Below, piece after piece: positions 1-5,616 of a DNA stretch of 5,646 bases (position 1 is its first letter; each line of letters opens with the position of its first letter). The notes under the pieces are model-generated. The model was not told the origin of the DNA. It saw nothing but the letters and a program-made list of their open reading frames with translations, and did not search any database. The stretch is from Alphaproteobacteria bacterium (GTDB lineage: Bacteria > Pseudomonadota > Alphaproteobacteria > Bin95). The stretch spans positions 1 through 5,646 of the forward strand of contig JAJECF010000145.1 in NCBI GenBank assembly GCA_022822125.1, written 5' to 3'. The position numbers and the translations under genes were made by a program.

Positions 1-2
1 TG

Positions 3-812
3 CTGATGCTGCACGGCTACCCGCAGACCCATGCGGAATGGCACAAGGTCGCGCCCCGCCTTGCGGAACGGTTCACGGTCGTCTGCCCGGACCTGCGCGG
101 CTACGGCGATAGCGACAAACCGCCCTCCGATGCAAACGACCACATGGCCTACTGCAAGCGAACCTCCGCCCGCGACCAGGCGGCGGTCATGCAGGCGCTC
201 GGGTTTGACCGTTTCCATCTCATCGGCCATGACCGGGGCGTGCGCGTCGGGTTGCGCCTCGCGCTCGACTATCCGGAGCGCGTGCGGAGCTTCACCGCCC
301 TCGATGTCGTCCCGTCTCTGGAAGCCTTCGAGAATATGGACGCCTCGCTCGCCTTCTCCTGGTTCCACTGGAACCTGATGCGCCAGCCACCGCCCCTGCC
401 GGAAACCGTGTTCTCCGCCAACCCGAAGCTGTTCCTGGATTTCTTCCTCGACCAGTGGAGCGCCGTTCCGGACGCCTTCGACGAAGCGGCCTACCGAGAC
501 TATCTGCGCTGCTTCTCCGACCCGGAAACCGTGCGCGCCATGTGCGCCGACTACCGCGCCGTCGCGCTCGACCTTGAGCATGACGCCGCCGACCGGAGCC
601 GCAAGCTCGCCTGCCCGGTGCTTGTGCTCTGGGGCGGCGACATGGCGAAACGGCCGGGCTGGCAGACCGGGGCGAAGCTCGACATGATGGAGGTCTGGCG
701 CGGCCGCGCGGAAGAGGTAAAGGGTCGCGCGCTCGATTGCGGGCATTTCATCCCCGAGGAAGCGCCCGACGACCTGCTCGCCGAACTCCTCGCCTTCCTG
801 CCGGGAGATTAA
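3..812 (+). CDS. Haloacetate (fluoroacetate) dehalogenase-like alpha/beta-hydrolase, 5'-truncated by the window edge
   Basis: Predicted to hydrolyse the carbon-halogen bond of haloacetates through an aspartyl-ester intermediate, in the cytoplasm. The frame is open to the left edge, so the first ATG seen (position 6) is internal; roughly 33 N-terminal residues appear to be missing. Numbering from that ATG, I see the oxyanion-side HGYPQTH (3-9), the nucleophile motif GHDRGVR with Asp76, Arg77 and Arg80, an acid in LDVVP (Asp100), His121-Trp122, Trp151, Tyr183 and the general base in GHF (His247). Recalled from the characterised fluoroacetate dehalogenase RPA1163, the equivalents are Asp110, Arg111/Arg114, Asp134, His155-Trp156, Trp185, Tyr219 and His280, at near-constant offset. 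Epoxide hydrolases of the same fold share the Asp-Asp-His triad but usually lack the His-Trp halide pair. The family is clear; the exact substrate is inferred. It ends 3 nt from the convergent ORF at 816. Confidence 0.85.
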   Translation: MMLHGYPQTHAEWHKVAPRLAERFTVVCPDLRGYGDSDKPPSDANDHMAYCKRTSARDQAAVMQALGFDRFHLIGHDRGVRVGLRLALDYPERVRSFTALDVVPSLEAFENMDASLAFSWFHWNLMRQPPPLPETVFSANPKLFLDFFLDQWSAVPDAFDEAAYRDYLRCFSDPETVRAMCADYRAVALDLEHDAADRSRKLACPVLVLWGGDMAKRPGWQTGAKLDMMEVWRGRAEEVKGRALDCGHFIPEEAPDDLLAELLAFLPGD

Positions 813-815
813 CGC

Positions 816-989
816 CTATTCCAGGCCGATGGCGCCGCAGACGAGGGGGAAATGCTCCATCCGGCCGGTGCTCATCAGGTAGTAGAGATAGTAGAGCCCG
901 CCGACCGCGCCGGTCGTCAGCAGCCCCATGAGGGCCGCGCCGCGCAAGAAAGACCGCAGCAGCTCGCCCCGGAACTCCGCTTCGTCCAC
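816..989 (-). CDS. Small single-pass membrane protein of unknown function, last in the secB operon
   Basis: A 57-residue ORF from a GTG at 989, 28 nt after the secB stop; the gene is not recognised. It has a short charged N-terminal segment (DEAEFRGELLRSFLR), then one strongly hydrophobic stretch around residues 18-37 (ALMGLLTTG, then GGLYYLYYL), then a short tail ending CGAIGLE. This looks like a small inner-membrane protein with one transmembrane helix. The start is uncertain. The frame stays open upstream to an ATG at 1112 (98 residues), but that extension overlaps the secB 3' end by 95 nt and is a Pro/Arg-rich run that looks like a shadow of secB. An ATT at 1022 overlaps the secB stop but would be a very rare start. 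The Shine-Dalgarno is weak, so translation may depend on coupling to secB. The tail-to-tail gap to the dehalogenase gene is only 3 nt. Confidence 0.5.
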   Translation of the reverse strand: MDEAEFRGELLRSFLRGAALMGLLTTGAVGGLYYLYYLMSTGRMEHFPLVCGAIGLE

Positions 990-1017
990 GGCAGGCGGCG
1001 AGAATTCCCGCTCCGCG

Positions 1018-1521
1018 CTAATCGCCGCCTCCTTCTTCGCGCGCCGCCTCCTGCGGCCTGTCGCCGGCCTGGGCGGCGGCGGAGGCGCGCGCGAACAGCG
1101 CGTCGAAATCAATGGGGTCGATCAGGAAGGGCGGGAAGCCGCCGTCGCGGACCGCATTGGCGACGATGCCGCGGGCGAAAGGAAACAGCAGCTTCGGCAC
1201 TTCGGACCCGATGGCCCTGGCCCGCGTCTCGTCCGGCATGGGCGGCACGGACGCAACCGCGCCATAGGACAGCTCGACAAGGAACAAGACCGTCTCGCCC
1301 CGCTTCGCCCGCGCCGTGACATGCAGCACGACCTCGAAATGGTTGTCCTGCAGCGGGCGCGCCTCGACATTGAGGTCGATGCCGATCTCGGGCCGGGTGT
1401 CGAGTTCGCTGAAGCTCATCGGCGCGTTCGGGCTCTCGAAGGAGAGGTCCTTCACATATTGCGCGCTGACGGTCACCCGCTGCGGCGTATCGGTCGCCCC
1501 ATTCGCGCCGTTCCCGTTCAT
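1018..1521 (-). CDS. secB: Protein-export chaperone SecB
   Basis: Cytoplasmic chaperone that keeps pre-secretory proteins unfolded and hands them to SecA at the Sec translocon; it works as a tetramer. The 167-residue product has the SecB core: QYVKDLSFESPNAP near residues 21-34, the beta-strand stretch FEVVLHVTARA (62-72), LVELSYGAVA (81-90), and the diagnostic C-terminal run FPFARGIVANAVRDGGFPP (113-131) followed by LIDPIDFDALF. The tail (about 147-167) is Ala/Glu-rich and low in complexity, as is common in alphaproteobacterial SecB. The frame is open to 1602, but I chose the ATG at 1521. A GGGAAGG Shine-Dalgarno (minus strand of 1530-1536) lies 8 nt before it, and the upstream extension would overlap the preceding phosphatase gene and is Arg/Pro-rich. 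It lies 31 nt after the phosphatase stop, in one operon with fxsA. Confidence 0.95.
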   Translation of the reverse strand: MNGNGANGATDTPQRVTVSAQYVKDLSFESPNAPMSFSELDTRPEIGIDLNVEARPLQDNHFEVVLHVTARAKRGETVLFLVELSYGAVASVPPMPDETRARAIGSEVPKLLFPFARGIVANAVRDGGFPPFLIDPIDFDALFARASAAAQAGDRPQEAAREEGGGD

Positions 1522-1552
1522 GGCCGCCGCCTTCCCGCTCGGTGCATTCCGT

Positions 1553-2104
1553 CTAGCACGCGACGGCGACGGGCGGAAGCGGACCGAAAGGGTCGTGGTC
1601 ACGAATCGCGCCGTTCTCCACGGTCTCGCCGGTCAGCGCACGGATCACCCCCCAATGGGTCACGGCGCATATGCCGTCGCGGTCCGGACGCTCGGCGACA
1701 GCGGCGCGGAAAGCGCGGGCGCGGGCCAGCACCCGCTCATGCGTTTCCCCGAGGTCGCACCACCATTGCTCGTCGAGCGCGGAGAAATCCAGGTCCGGCC
1801 AGGCTTCGGCCAGCATGCCGGCGCGGGTTCCGATATCGCAGGAAAAGCCGGCCCGCTCGCGCAGCAGCGGCTCCACGAAAATCGGGACATCCAGACGCGC
1901 CGCAACCGTCGCCGCCGTTTCCAGCGTGCGCCGGTAGGGGCTCGCGAACAGCAGCGAGACGCCGCGGCCGGCGAGCGCGGCGGCGGCGGCTTCGGCCTGC
2001 CGGCGCCCTTCCTCCGTCAACCCGGGATCGGGCAGGCCCGGGTCCATGCGCGTCCGGCCGTAATGCAGGTTCCACAGCGTCTGCCCGTGGCGCAGCAGGA
2101 TCAT
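1553..2104 (-). CDS. Histidine phosphatase (phosphoglycerate mutase-like) family protein
   Basis: A 183-residue cytoplasmic phosphohydrolase of the histidine phosphatase superfamily, branch 1. The sequence shows the phosphate-pocket motif LLRHGQT with catalytic His6 flanked by Arg5 and Gly7, the pocket arginine in ASPYRRT (Arg58), the acid-base Glu in LLRER (Glu83) and the second catalytic His in VTHWG (His150). At 183 residues it is shorter than true cofactor-dependent phosphoglycerate mutase (about 250) and matches the broad-specificity or SixA/CobC-like class, so the substrate is not predictable. Its ATG at 2104 overlaps the fxsA TGA as ATGA (2101-2104), which implies translational coupling. 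A longer open frame running up to 2446 is just read-through opposite fxsA codons in another frame. The C-terminus (DPFGPLPPVAVAC) is Pro-rich and ends in Cys. Confidence 0.88.
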   Translation of the reverse strand: MILLRHGQTLWNLHYGRTRMDPGLPDPGLTEEGRRQAEAAAAALAGRGVSLLFASPYRRTLETAATVAARLDVPIFVEPLLRERAGFSCDIGTRAGMLAEAWPDLDFSALDEQWWCDLGETHERVLARARAFRAAVAERPDRDGICAVTHWGVIRALTGETVENGAIRDHDPFGPLPPVAVAC

Positions 2105-2532
2105 CTGGGCTCCCCCGGCGTGTCGTCGCGATAATCGCCCTCGATAATGCGTCCGCCGCCCTGCCGGACGCGGACCTCGCCGCCCCAGCGCCGCCAGGCC
2201 CAGCCCGCCACAAGGTCCCGGAAGGGCGGCAGCAGCAGCAGGAAGCCGGCGGCGTCGGTGACGAAGCCCGGCGTCAGCAGGAAAGCGCCCGCCACGATCA
2301 GGCACACGCCGTCGAACATCTCGCGAAGCGGCGCGGCGCCTTCGGAGATCGTCCGCCTGGCGCGTATCAGCACGCCGATGCCCTGCGCCCGGATAAGCCA
2401 GGTCCCGGCAACGGCCGTCAGCAGGATGACGGCGAGCGTCGGCCACAGCCCGATCCAGCCGCCGACCTCGATGAAGACGGCGATCTCGATCAGCGGAACC
2501 CCGATCAGCGCCAAAAGGATTGCAAAGGCCAT
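2101..2532 (-). CDS. fxsA: FxsA family inner-membrane protein
   Basis: A 143-residue integral inner-membrane protein of the FxsA family; E. coli FxsA is known for suppressing F-plasmid exclusion of phage T7 when overproduced, and its normal role is not settled. The sequence shows an N-terminal membrane segment (about 3-21), a second (about 30-47, PTLAVILLTAVAG), and a hydrophobic re-entrant pair around 76-104. The family signature GAFLLTPGFVTDAAG sits at 82-96 and is followed by FLLLLPPFR. A cytoplasmic tail rich in Arg and Gly follows (about 113-143, ending DYRDDTPGEPR). The start is supported by AGGAAAGGG (minus strand of 2538-2546), 5 nt before the ATG. It is first in the minus-strand operon with the phosphatase and secB, and divergent from the Tim44-domain gene; this fxsA/Tim44/secB clustering recurs in alphaproteobacteria. 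Confidence 0.93.
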   Translation of the reverse strand: MAFAILLALIGVPLIEIAVFIEVGGWIGLWPTLAVILLTAVAGTWLIRAQGIGVLIRARRTISEGAAPLREMFDGVCLIVAGAFLLTPGFVTDAAGFLLLLPPFRDLVAGWAWRRWGGEVRVRQGGGRIIEGDYRDDTPGEPR

Positions 2533-2611
2533 ACTTGCCCTTTCCTAGACTTGGGCTTATCTCTGGTCAATCGAGTGAAAGGATCGGCCGTCAAGGCCGG
2601 TGGTGAGCGCC
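2533..2611. promoter_or_regulatory. Divergent intergenic control region between fxsA and the Tim44-domain gene
   Basis: These 79 nt separate two divergent operons, so both promoters should lie here or reach into the flanking genes. On the plus strand a TTGCCC (2535-2540) and TTATCT (2557-2562) are 16 nt apart, but the second is a poor -10 match. On the minus strand TTGACC (2570-2565) is a good -35-like hexamer, but the only -10 candidate at 17 nt spacing overlaps the fxsA Shine-Dalgarno, which makes it doubtful. A small perfect hairpin, CGGCC-GTCAA-GGCCG (2585-2599), lies just before the Tim44-domain start. Promoter presence is inferred from gene arrangement; the exact elements are not convincing. 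Confidence 0.4.
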
Positions 2612-3280
2612 ATGGACGGCGGAATTCCGTTCTTCGACCTTTTGTTCTTCGCCATGGTGGCGGCGTTCCTCGTCTTCCGGCTGCGCAGCGTTCTGGGCCG
2701 GCGCCAGGGGCACCACCAGGCGCCCCCGCAAGCGGAGCCGAATGCCGCAGGCGACGCGAACTCCAACGACAATGTGATTGCTCTGCCCGACCGCAACAAG
2801 GGCGAGGAAGAGGAAAGCGACGGCACGCCGCTCGGAGACGGCATAAGGCAAATCCGGGGCGTGGACGCGAGCTTCGATCCGGAACTGTTCGCCGGCGGCG
2901 CGCGCGCCGCATTCGAAATGATCGTCAACGCCTTCGCCGGCGGCGACCGCGACACGCTCCGACCGCTGACCAGCGCGGAGGTGTTCGGCAATTTCGAGCG
3001 CACCATCGCCGACCGGGAGGAGAAGGGCCACATCCTCGAAGCGACGCTGATCGGCATCAAGGAAGCCGAACTCACCGATGCCGGGCTCGACAGCCACGAA
3101 GCCTGGGCCACAGTCCGCTTCGTCTCCGAACAGGTTGGCGTGCTGCGCGATTCGGAGGGGCAGACGCTTTCCGGCGCGACCAATGCCATCGAGGAGATCA
3201 CCGACGTGTGGACCTTCGCCCGCGACACGCGCTCGCCCGATCCTAACTGGCGGCTGGTCGCAACCGGAGGCGAAAGCTGA
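2612..3280 (+). CDS. Tim44-domain membrane-anchored protein (TimA-like)
   Basis: A 222-residue protein with one N-terminal transmembrane anchor and a Tim44-like domain, the alphaproteobacterial relatives of the mitochondrial import-motor subunit Tim44. Residues 6-24 (PFFDLLFFAMVAAFLVFRL) form the anchor, followed by basic RSVLGRR. Residues about 34-80 are a polar linker with NVIALPDR and an acidic EEEES run. From about residue 84 comes the soluble Tim44 domain, with FDPELFAGGARAAFEMIVNA, a Leu/Thr pair in LRPLTSAEVF, and a final WTFARD...NWRLVAT strand. The domain is expected in the cytoplasm, but topology is inferred. I chose ATG 2612 because family members begin directly with a short polar tail before FxDxxFFAMVAAF. 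GTG codons at 2600 and 2603 are in frame and could add four or three residues. The fabI start follows 25 nt after its stop. Confidence 0.9.
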   Translation: MDGGIPFFDLLFFAMVAAFLVFRLRSVLGRRQGHHQAPPQAEPNAAGDANSNDNVIALPDRNKGEEEESDGTPLGDGIRQIRGVDASFDPELFAGGARAAFEMIVNAFAGGDRDTLRPLTSAEVFGNFERTIADREEKGHILEATLIGIKEAELTDAGLDSHEAWATVRFVSEQVGVLRDSEGQTLSGATNAIEEITDVWTFARDTRSPDPNWRLVATGGES

Positions 3281-3305
3281 TCCGATCCGGACGCCGGAGA
3301 ACGAC

Positions 3306-4148
3306 ATGACCGTATTATCGGCCGCCATGGCCGGCAAGCGCGGGCTCGTCATGGGCATGGCCAACGACCGCTCCATCGCCTGGGGCATCGCACAGGCGCT
3401 GGCCGGCAGCGGCGCCGAACTCGCCGTCACCTACCAGACCGAACCGCTCGCCAAGCGCGTCCGCCCGCTTGCCGAATCGCTGGGCGCATCGCTGGTCCTG
3501 CCGGCCGATGTCGCCGACGACGCCAGCATGGACGCCCTGTTCGAAACGCTCGAAGCGGAATGGGGCCGACTCGATTTCATCGTCCACGCCATCGCGTTTT
3601 CGGACAAGGACCAGCTCAAGGGCCGCTATGTCGATACGACGCGCGAGAACTTTCGCATGTCGCTCGACATTTCCTGCTTCTCCTTCACGGACCTTGCGCG
3701 CCGGGCGTCGGCCCTGATGGAGGCGGGGGCGTCGATGCTGACGCTCACCTATTACGGCGCCGAACAGGTGATGCCGCACTATAATGTGATGGGCGTTGCC
3801 AAGGCGGCGCTGGAGGCGAGCGTGCGCTACATGGCGGCGGATTTCGGCAGCGACGGGATTCGCGTCAATGCCATATCGGCGGGGCCGGTCAAGACGCTGG
3901 CGGCGTCCGGGATCGGCGATTTCCGCTTCATCCTGAGGTGGAACGAGCTGAACGCGCCACTGCAGGCCAATGTCACACTGGAGCAGATCGGCCAGTCCGC
4001 CCTCTATTTGCTCAGCCCGATGAGCGCCGGCGTCACCGGCGAGGTGCATCATGTGGATTGCGGCTACCACACCGTCGGCATGATGAACCCGCATCGGACG
4101 GGCGACACGGCCGACCTGCTGGCGAGCTTCAAGCCGAAATACGGCTGA
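3306..4148 (+). CDS. fabI: Enoyl-[acyl-carrier-protein] reductase FabI (NADH-type)
   Basis: Catalyses the last step of each fatty-acid elongation cycle, reducing trans-2-enoyl-ACP with NAD(P)H, in the cytoplasm. The 280-residue product is an atypical short-chain dehydrogenase: cofactor loop [13 protein letters not shown] (17-29), DVADDAS (68-74), HAIAF (94-98), Tyr149 in TYYGAE, and the Tyr159-x6-Lys166 pair (HYNVMGVAK), matching E. coli Tyr146, Tyr156 and Lys163. [15 protein letters not shown] (189-203) is the substrate-binding loop, and VDCGYH lies near the end. It is about 18 residues longer than E. coli FabI, mainly at the C-terminus. The E. coli Gly93 position is Ala97 here. The ATG at 3306 has GGAGA (3296-3300) 5 nt upstream; an open frame further upstream (to 3078) is a shadow of the Tim44-domain gene. 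Its TGA overlaps the aroC ATG. Confidence 0.96.
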   Translation: MTVLSAAMAGKRGLVMGMANDRSIAWGIAQALAGSGAELAVTYQTEPLAKRVRPLAESLGASLVLPADVADDASMDALFETLEAEWGRLDFIVHAIAFSDKDQLKGRYVDTTRENFRMSLDISCFSFTDLARRASALMEAGASMLTLTYYGAEQVMPHYNVMGVAKAALEASVRYMAADFGSDGIRVNAISAGPVKTLAASGIGDFRFILRWNELNAPLQANVTLEQIGQSALYLLSPMSAGVTGEVHHVDCGYHTVGMMNPHRTGDTADLLASFKPKYG

Positions 4149-5221
4149 TGGCCTCCAACGGCTTCGGACAGGCCTTTCGCTTCACCACCTGGGGCGAGAG
4201 CCACGGGCCGGCCATAGGCTGTGTCGTGGACGGCTGTCCGCCCGGCATTCCGCTCGCCGAAGACGACCTGCAGGTCTGGCTCGACAAGCGCCGGCCCGGC
4301 CAGTCCCGCTTCACCACCCAGCGCCGCGAGCCGGACCGGGTGAAGATCCTCTCCGGCGTGTTCGAGGGGCAGACGACGGGCACGCCCATCGGCCTCGCGA
4401 TCGAGAATGTCGATCAGCGCTCCCGGGATTATTCGAAGATCGCCGACCGCTTCCGCCCCGGCCATGCCGACTATACCTACTGGAAGAAATACGGCATCCG
4501 CGACTATCGCGGCGGCGGGCGGTCTTCGGCCCGCGAAACCGCCATGCGGGTGGCGGCCGGCGGCATTGCGCGCAAGGTGCTGGGCGAGGGCGTGACGATA
4601 CGCGGCGCGCTGGTCCGCATGGGCGAAAAGAGCGTGGACCGCGCCCGCTGGGACTGGGATGCGGTCGGCGCCAATCCCTTCTTCTGCCCCGACGCCGCGG
4701 CGGCGGAGGAGTGGGCGGACTATCTGGACTCCGTGCGCAAGGCCGGCTCTTCGGTGGGCGCCGTTATCGAGATTGTCGCGGAGGGCGCGCCGGCCGGCCT
4801 CGGCGAGCCGGTTTACGGCAAACTCGACAGCGACCTCGCCGCGGCGCTGATGAGCATAAACGCGGTCAAGGGCGTCGAGATCGGCGACGGCTTCGCTTCC
4901 GCCGCCAAACGCGGCGAGGCCGCGCATGACGAGATGGCCCCGGACGGCGAAGGCGGCGTCGCCTTCCTGTCCAACAATGCCGGCGGCGTGCTGGGCGGAA
5001 TCTCCACCGGCCAGGCGGTGGTCGCGCGTTTCGCGGTCAAGCCGACCAGTTCGATCCTCATTCCGCGCCGGGGGGTCAACGAGGCGGGCGAGGCCGTCGA
5101 GATCGTCACCACCGGGCGCCACGACCCCTGCGTCGGCATTCGCGCCGTGCCGGTCGGCGAGGCGATGATGGCGCTGGTGCTCGCCGACCATCTGCTGAGG
5201 CACCGCGCCCAGACGGGCTGA
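4148..5221 (+). CDS. aroC: Chorismate synthase
   Basis: Makes chorismate from 5-enolpyruvylshikimate-3-phosphate, the last step of the shikimate pathway; it needs reduced FMN without net redox change and acts as a cytoplasmic tetramer. The 357 residues show the family signatures in order: GESHGPAIG (16-24, His19), RPGHAD (103-108, His106), [18 protein letters not shown] (122-139), [12 protein letters not shown] (275-286) and [16 protein letters not shown] (324-339). The length is normal for bacterial AroC. The start is fixed by ATG at 4148, which shares one base with the fabI stop (TGATG). No strong Shine-Dalgarno lies before it, so translation probably depends on ribosomes finishing fabI. 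A longer open frame to 3938 is a shadow of fabI. Confidence 0.97.
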   Translation: MASNGFGQAFRFTTWGESHGPAIGCVVDGCPPGIPLAEDDLQVWLDKRRPGQSRFTTQRREPDRVKILSGVFEGQTTGTPIGLAIENVDQRSRDYSKIADRFRPGHADYTYWKKYGIRDYRGGGRSSARETAMRVAAGGIARKVLGEGVTIRGALVRMGEKSVDRARWDWDAVGANPFFCPDAAAAEEWADYLDSVRKAGSSVGAVIEIVAEGAPAGLGEPVYGKLDSDLAAALMSINAVKGVEIGDGFASAAKRGEAAHDEMAPDGEGGVAFLSNNAGGVLGGISTGQAVVARFAVKPTSSILIPRRGVNEAGEAVEIVTTGRHDPCVGIRAVPVGEAMMALVLADHLLRHRAQTG

Positions 5222-5223
5222 CG

Positions 5224-5249
5224 GCGGGCCTTCCCCGCTTTCGGCCTGC
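5224..5249 (+). terminator. Possible weak hairpin after aroC
   Basis: GCGGGCC (5224-5230) can pair with GGCCTGC (5243-5249) around a 12-nt loop, with one G-U pair, 3 nt after the aroC stop. No T-run follows, so it is not a classical intrinsic terminator. It may attenuate or protect the operon 3' end, or mean nothing in DNA this GC-rich. Confidence 0.25.
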
Positions 5250-5283
5250 GGGCCAGAATATACGAAACAACCGGAGGACCAGA

Positions 5284-5616
5284 ATGTCCGGACCGCTTGC
5301 CGGATTGCGCGTCATCGACCTCACCACGGTGATGTACGGCCCCTACTGCACCCAGCTGATGGGCGATTACGGCGCCGATGTGGTCAAGGTCGAGCCGCCG
5401 GGAGGCGATATCAGCCGCCAGGTCGGGCCCGGCCGCAACCGGGGCATGGCGGCCGGCATCCTCACCAAGGCGCGCAACAAGCGCAGCCTCGTGCTGGACC
5501 TGAAGGGCCGGGTAGGCGGGGTCGTTACCGAGCCCCGCCCCCCACAGACCCGAGCGTGCGCGACTGACGCACTCGGTTCCTCACCTGACAGGTTCGCGCA
5601 AGGAGTTTTGCCATGA
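5284..5616 (+). CDS. CaiB/BaiF family III CoA-transferase, N-terminal fragment interrupted by an insertion
   Basis: The first 76 or so residues are an unmistakable family III CoA-transferase N-terminus: GPLAGLRVIDLTTVMYGPYC (3-22), then LMGDYGADVVKVEPPGGD (25-42) and ARNKRSLVLDLKG (63-75). Enzymes of this family move CoA between acids in catabolism. Full members are about 390-400 residues, and the catalytic Asp near residue 169 is not present here. After LDLKGR, where a Pro-Glu-Gly type sequence normally follows, the frame reads 34 unrelated residues (from about 5511) and stops at 5614-5616. The start is well supported by GGAGGA (5273-5278), 5 nt before the ATG. The gene lies 62 nt after aroC, so it may have its own promoter or be read from the aroC transcript. 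As seen here the product should be non-functional. The native part is certain; the tail belongs to the inserted DNA. Confidence 0.85.
   Translation: MSGPLAGLRVIDLTTVMYGPYCTQLMGDYGADVVKVEPPGGDISRQVGPGRNRGMAAGILTKARNKRSLVLDLKGRVGGVVTEPRPPQTRACATDALGSSPDRFAQGVLP
5515..5539 (-). ncRNA. Group II intron domain VI-like hairpin
   Basis: Minus strand: GGCGGGG pairs with CCCCGCC (7 bp), then a C bulge, TCG/CGA and a GTAA tetraloop. The hairpin lies 7 nt 3' of the domain V-like element and is followed by TAC. Domain VI normally carries the bulged branch-point A on its 3' side. No clear bulged A is forced here; an alternative pairing leaves the A at 5522 unpaired, 10 nt before a 3' end at 5512. It could also be an ordinary strong GC hairpin. 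Confidence 0.45.
5547..5579 (-). ncRNA. Group II intron domain V-like hairpin
   Basis: Minus strand, 33 nt (canonical about 34). The lower stem GAACCGAG pairs with CTCGGGTC (seven pairs and one A-G mismatch), the upper stem TGCG pairs with CGCA, the loop is TCAGTCG, and a two-nucleotide CG bulge sits on the 3' side between the stems. This is the domain V plan, in which the bulge and the AGC triad near the 5' base bind catalytic metals. Here the triad position reads AAC, and the tip is a 7-nt loop rather than a GNRA tetraloop. Both suggest a degenerate or divergent copy. Confidence 0.55.

Noticed and set aside
852..1319. Plus-strand frame across the small ORF and the secB 3' half
   Set aside because: It has a compositionally biased translation with no motif, and the opposite strand carries secB.
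2535..2570. Specific -35/-10 promoter assignments for fxsA and the Tim44-domain gene
   Set aside because: The -35-like hexamers are acceptable, but the paired -10 boxes are poor or overlap a ribosome-binding site, so only a general control region is annotated.
928..3246. Very long plus-strand open frame (772 codons) running opposite secB, the phosphatase and fxsA
   Set aside because: The translation is Arg/Pro/Ala/Gly-rich with no recognisable domain, and it spans three well-supported minus-strand genes and most of the Tim44-domain gene in the wrong frame. Long spurious frames are common in GC-rich DNA.
3315..4094. Minus-strand open frame of 259 codons opposite fabI
   Set aside because: It has a His/Arg-rich, low-information translation, no ribosome site that I can see, and lies fully inside fabI.
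4064..5203. Minus-strand open frame of 379 codons opposite aroC
   Set aside because: It mirrors the aroC codons on the opposite strand. The product has no family features, and aroC has all its signatures.
5547..5579. Reading the hairpin as a transcription terminator for the CoA-transferase gene or as an IS terminal repeat
   Set aside because: There is no T-run on either strand, it sits about 36 nt into the foreign DNA rather than at its edge, and the asymmetric 2-nt bulge fits an RNA domain better than a terminal inverted repeat.
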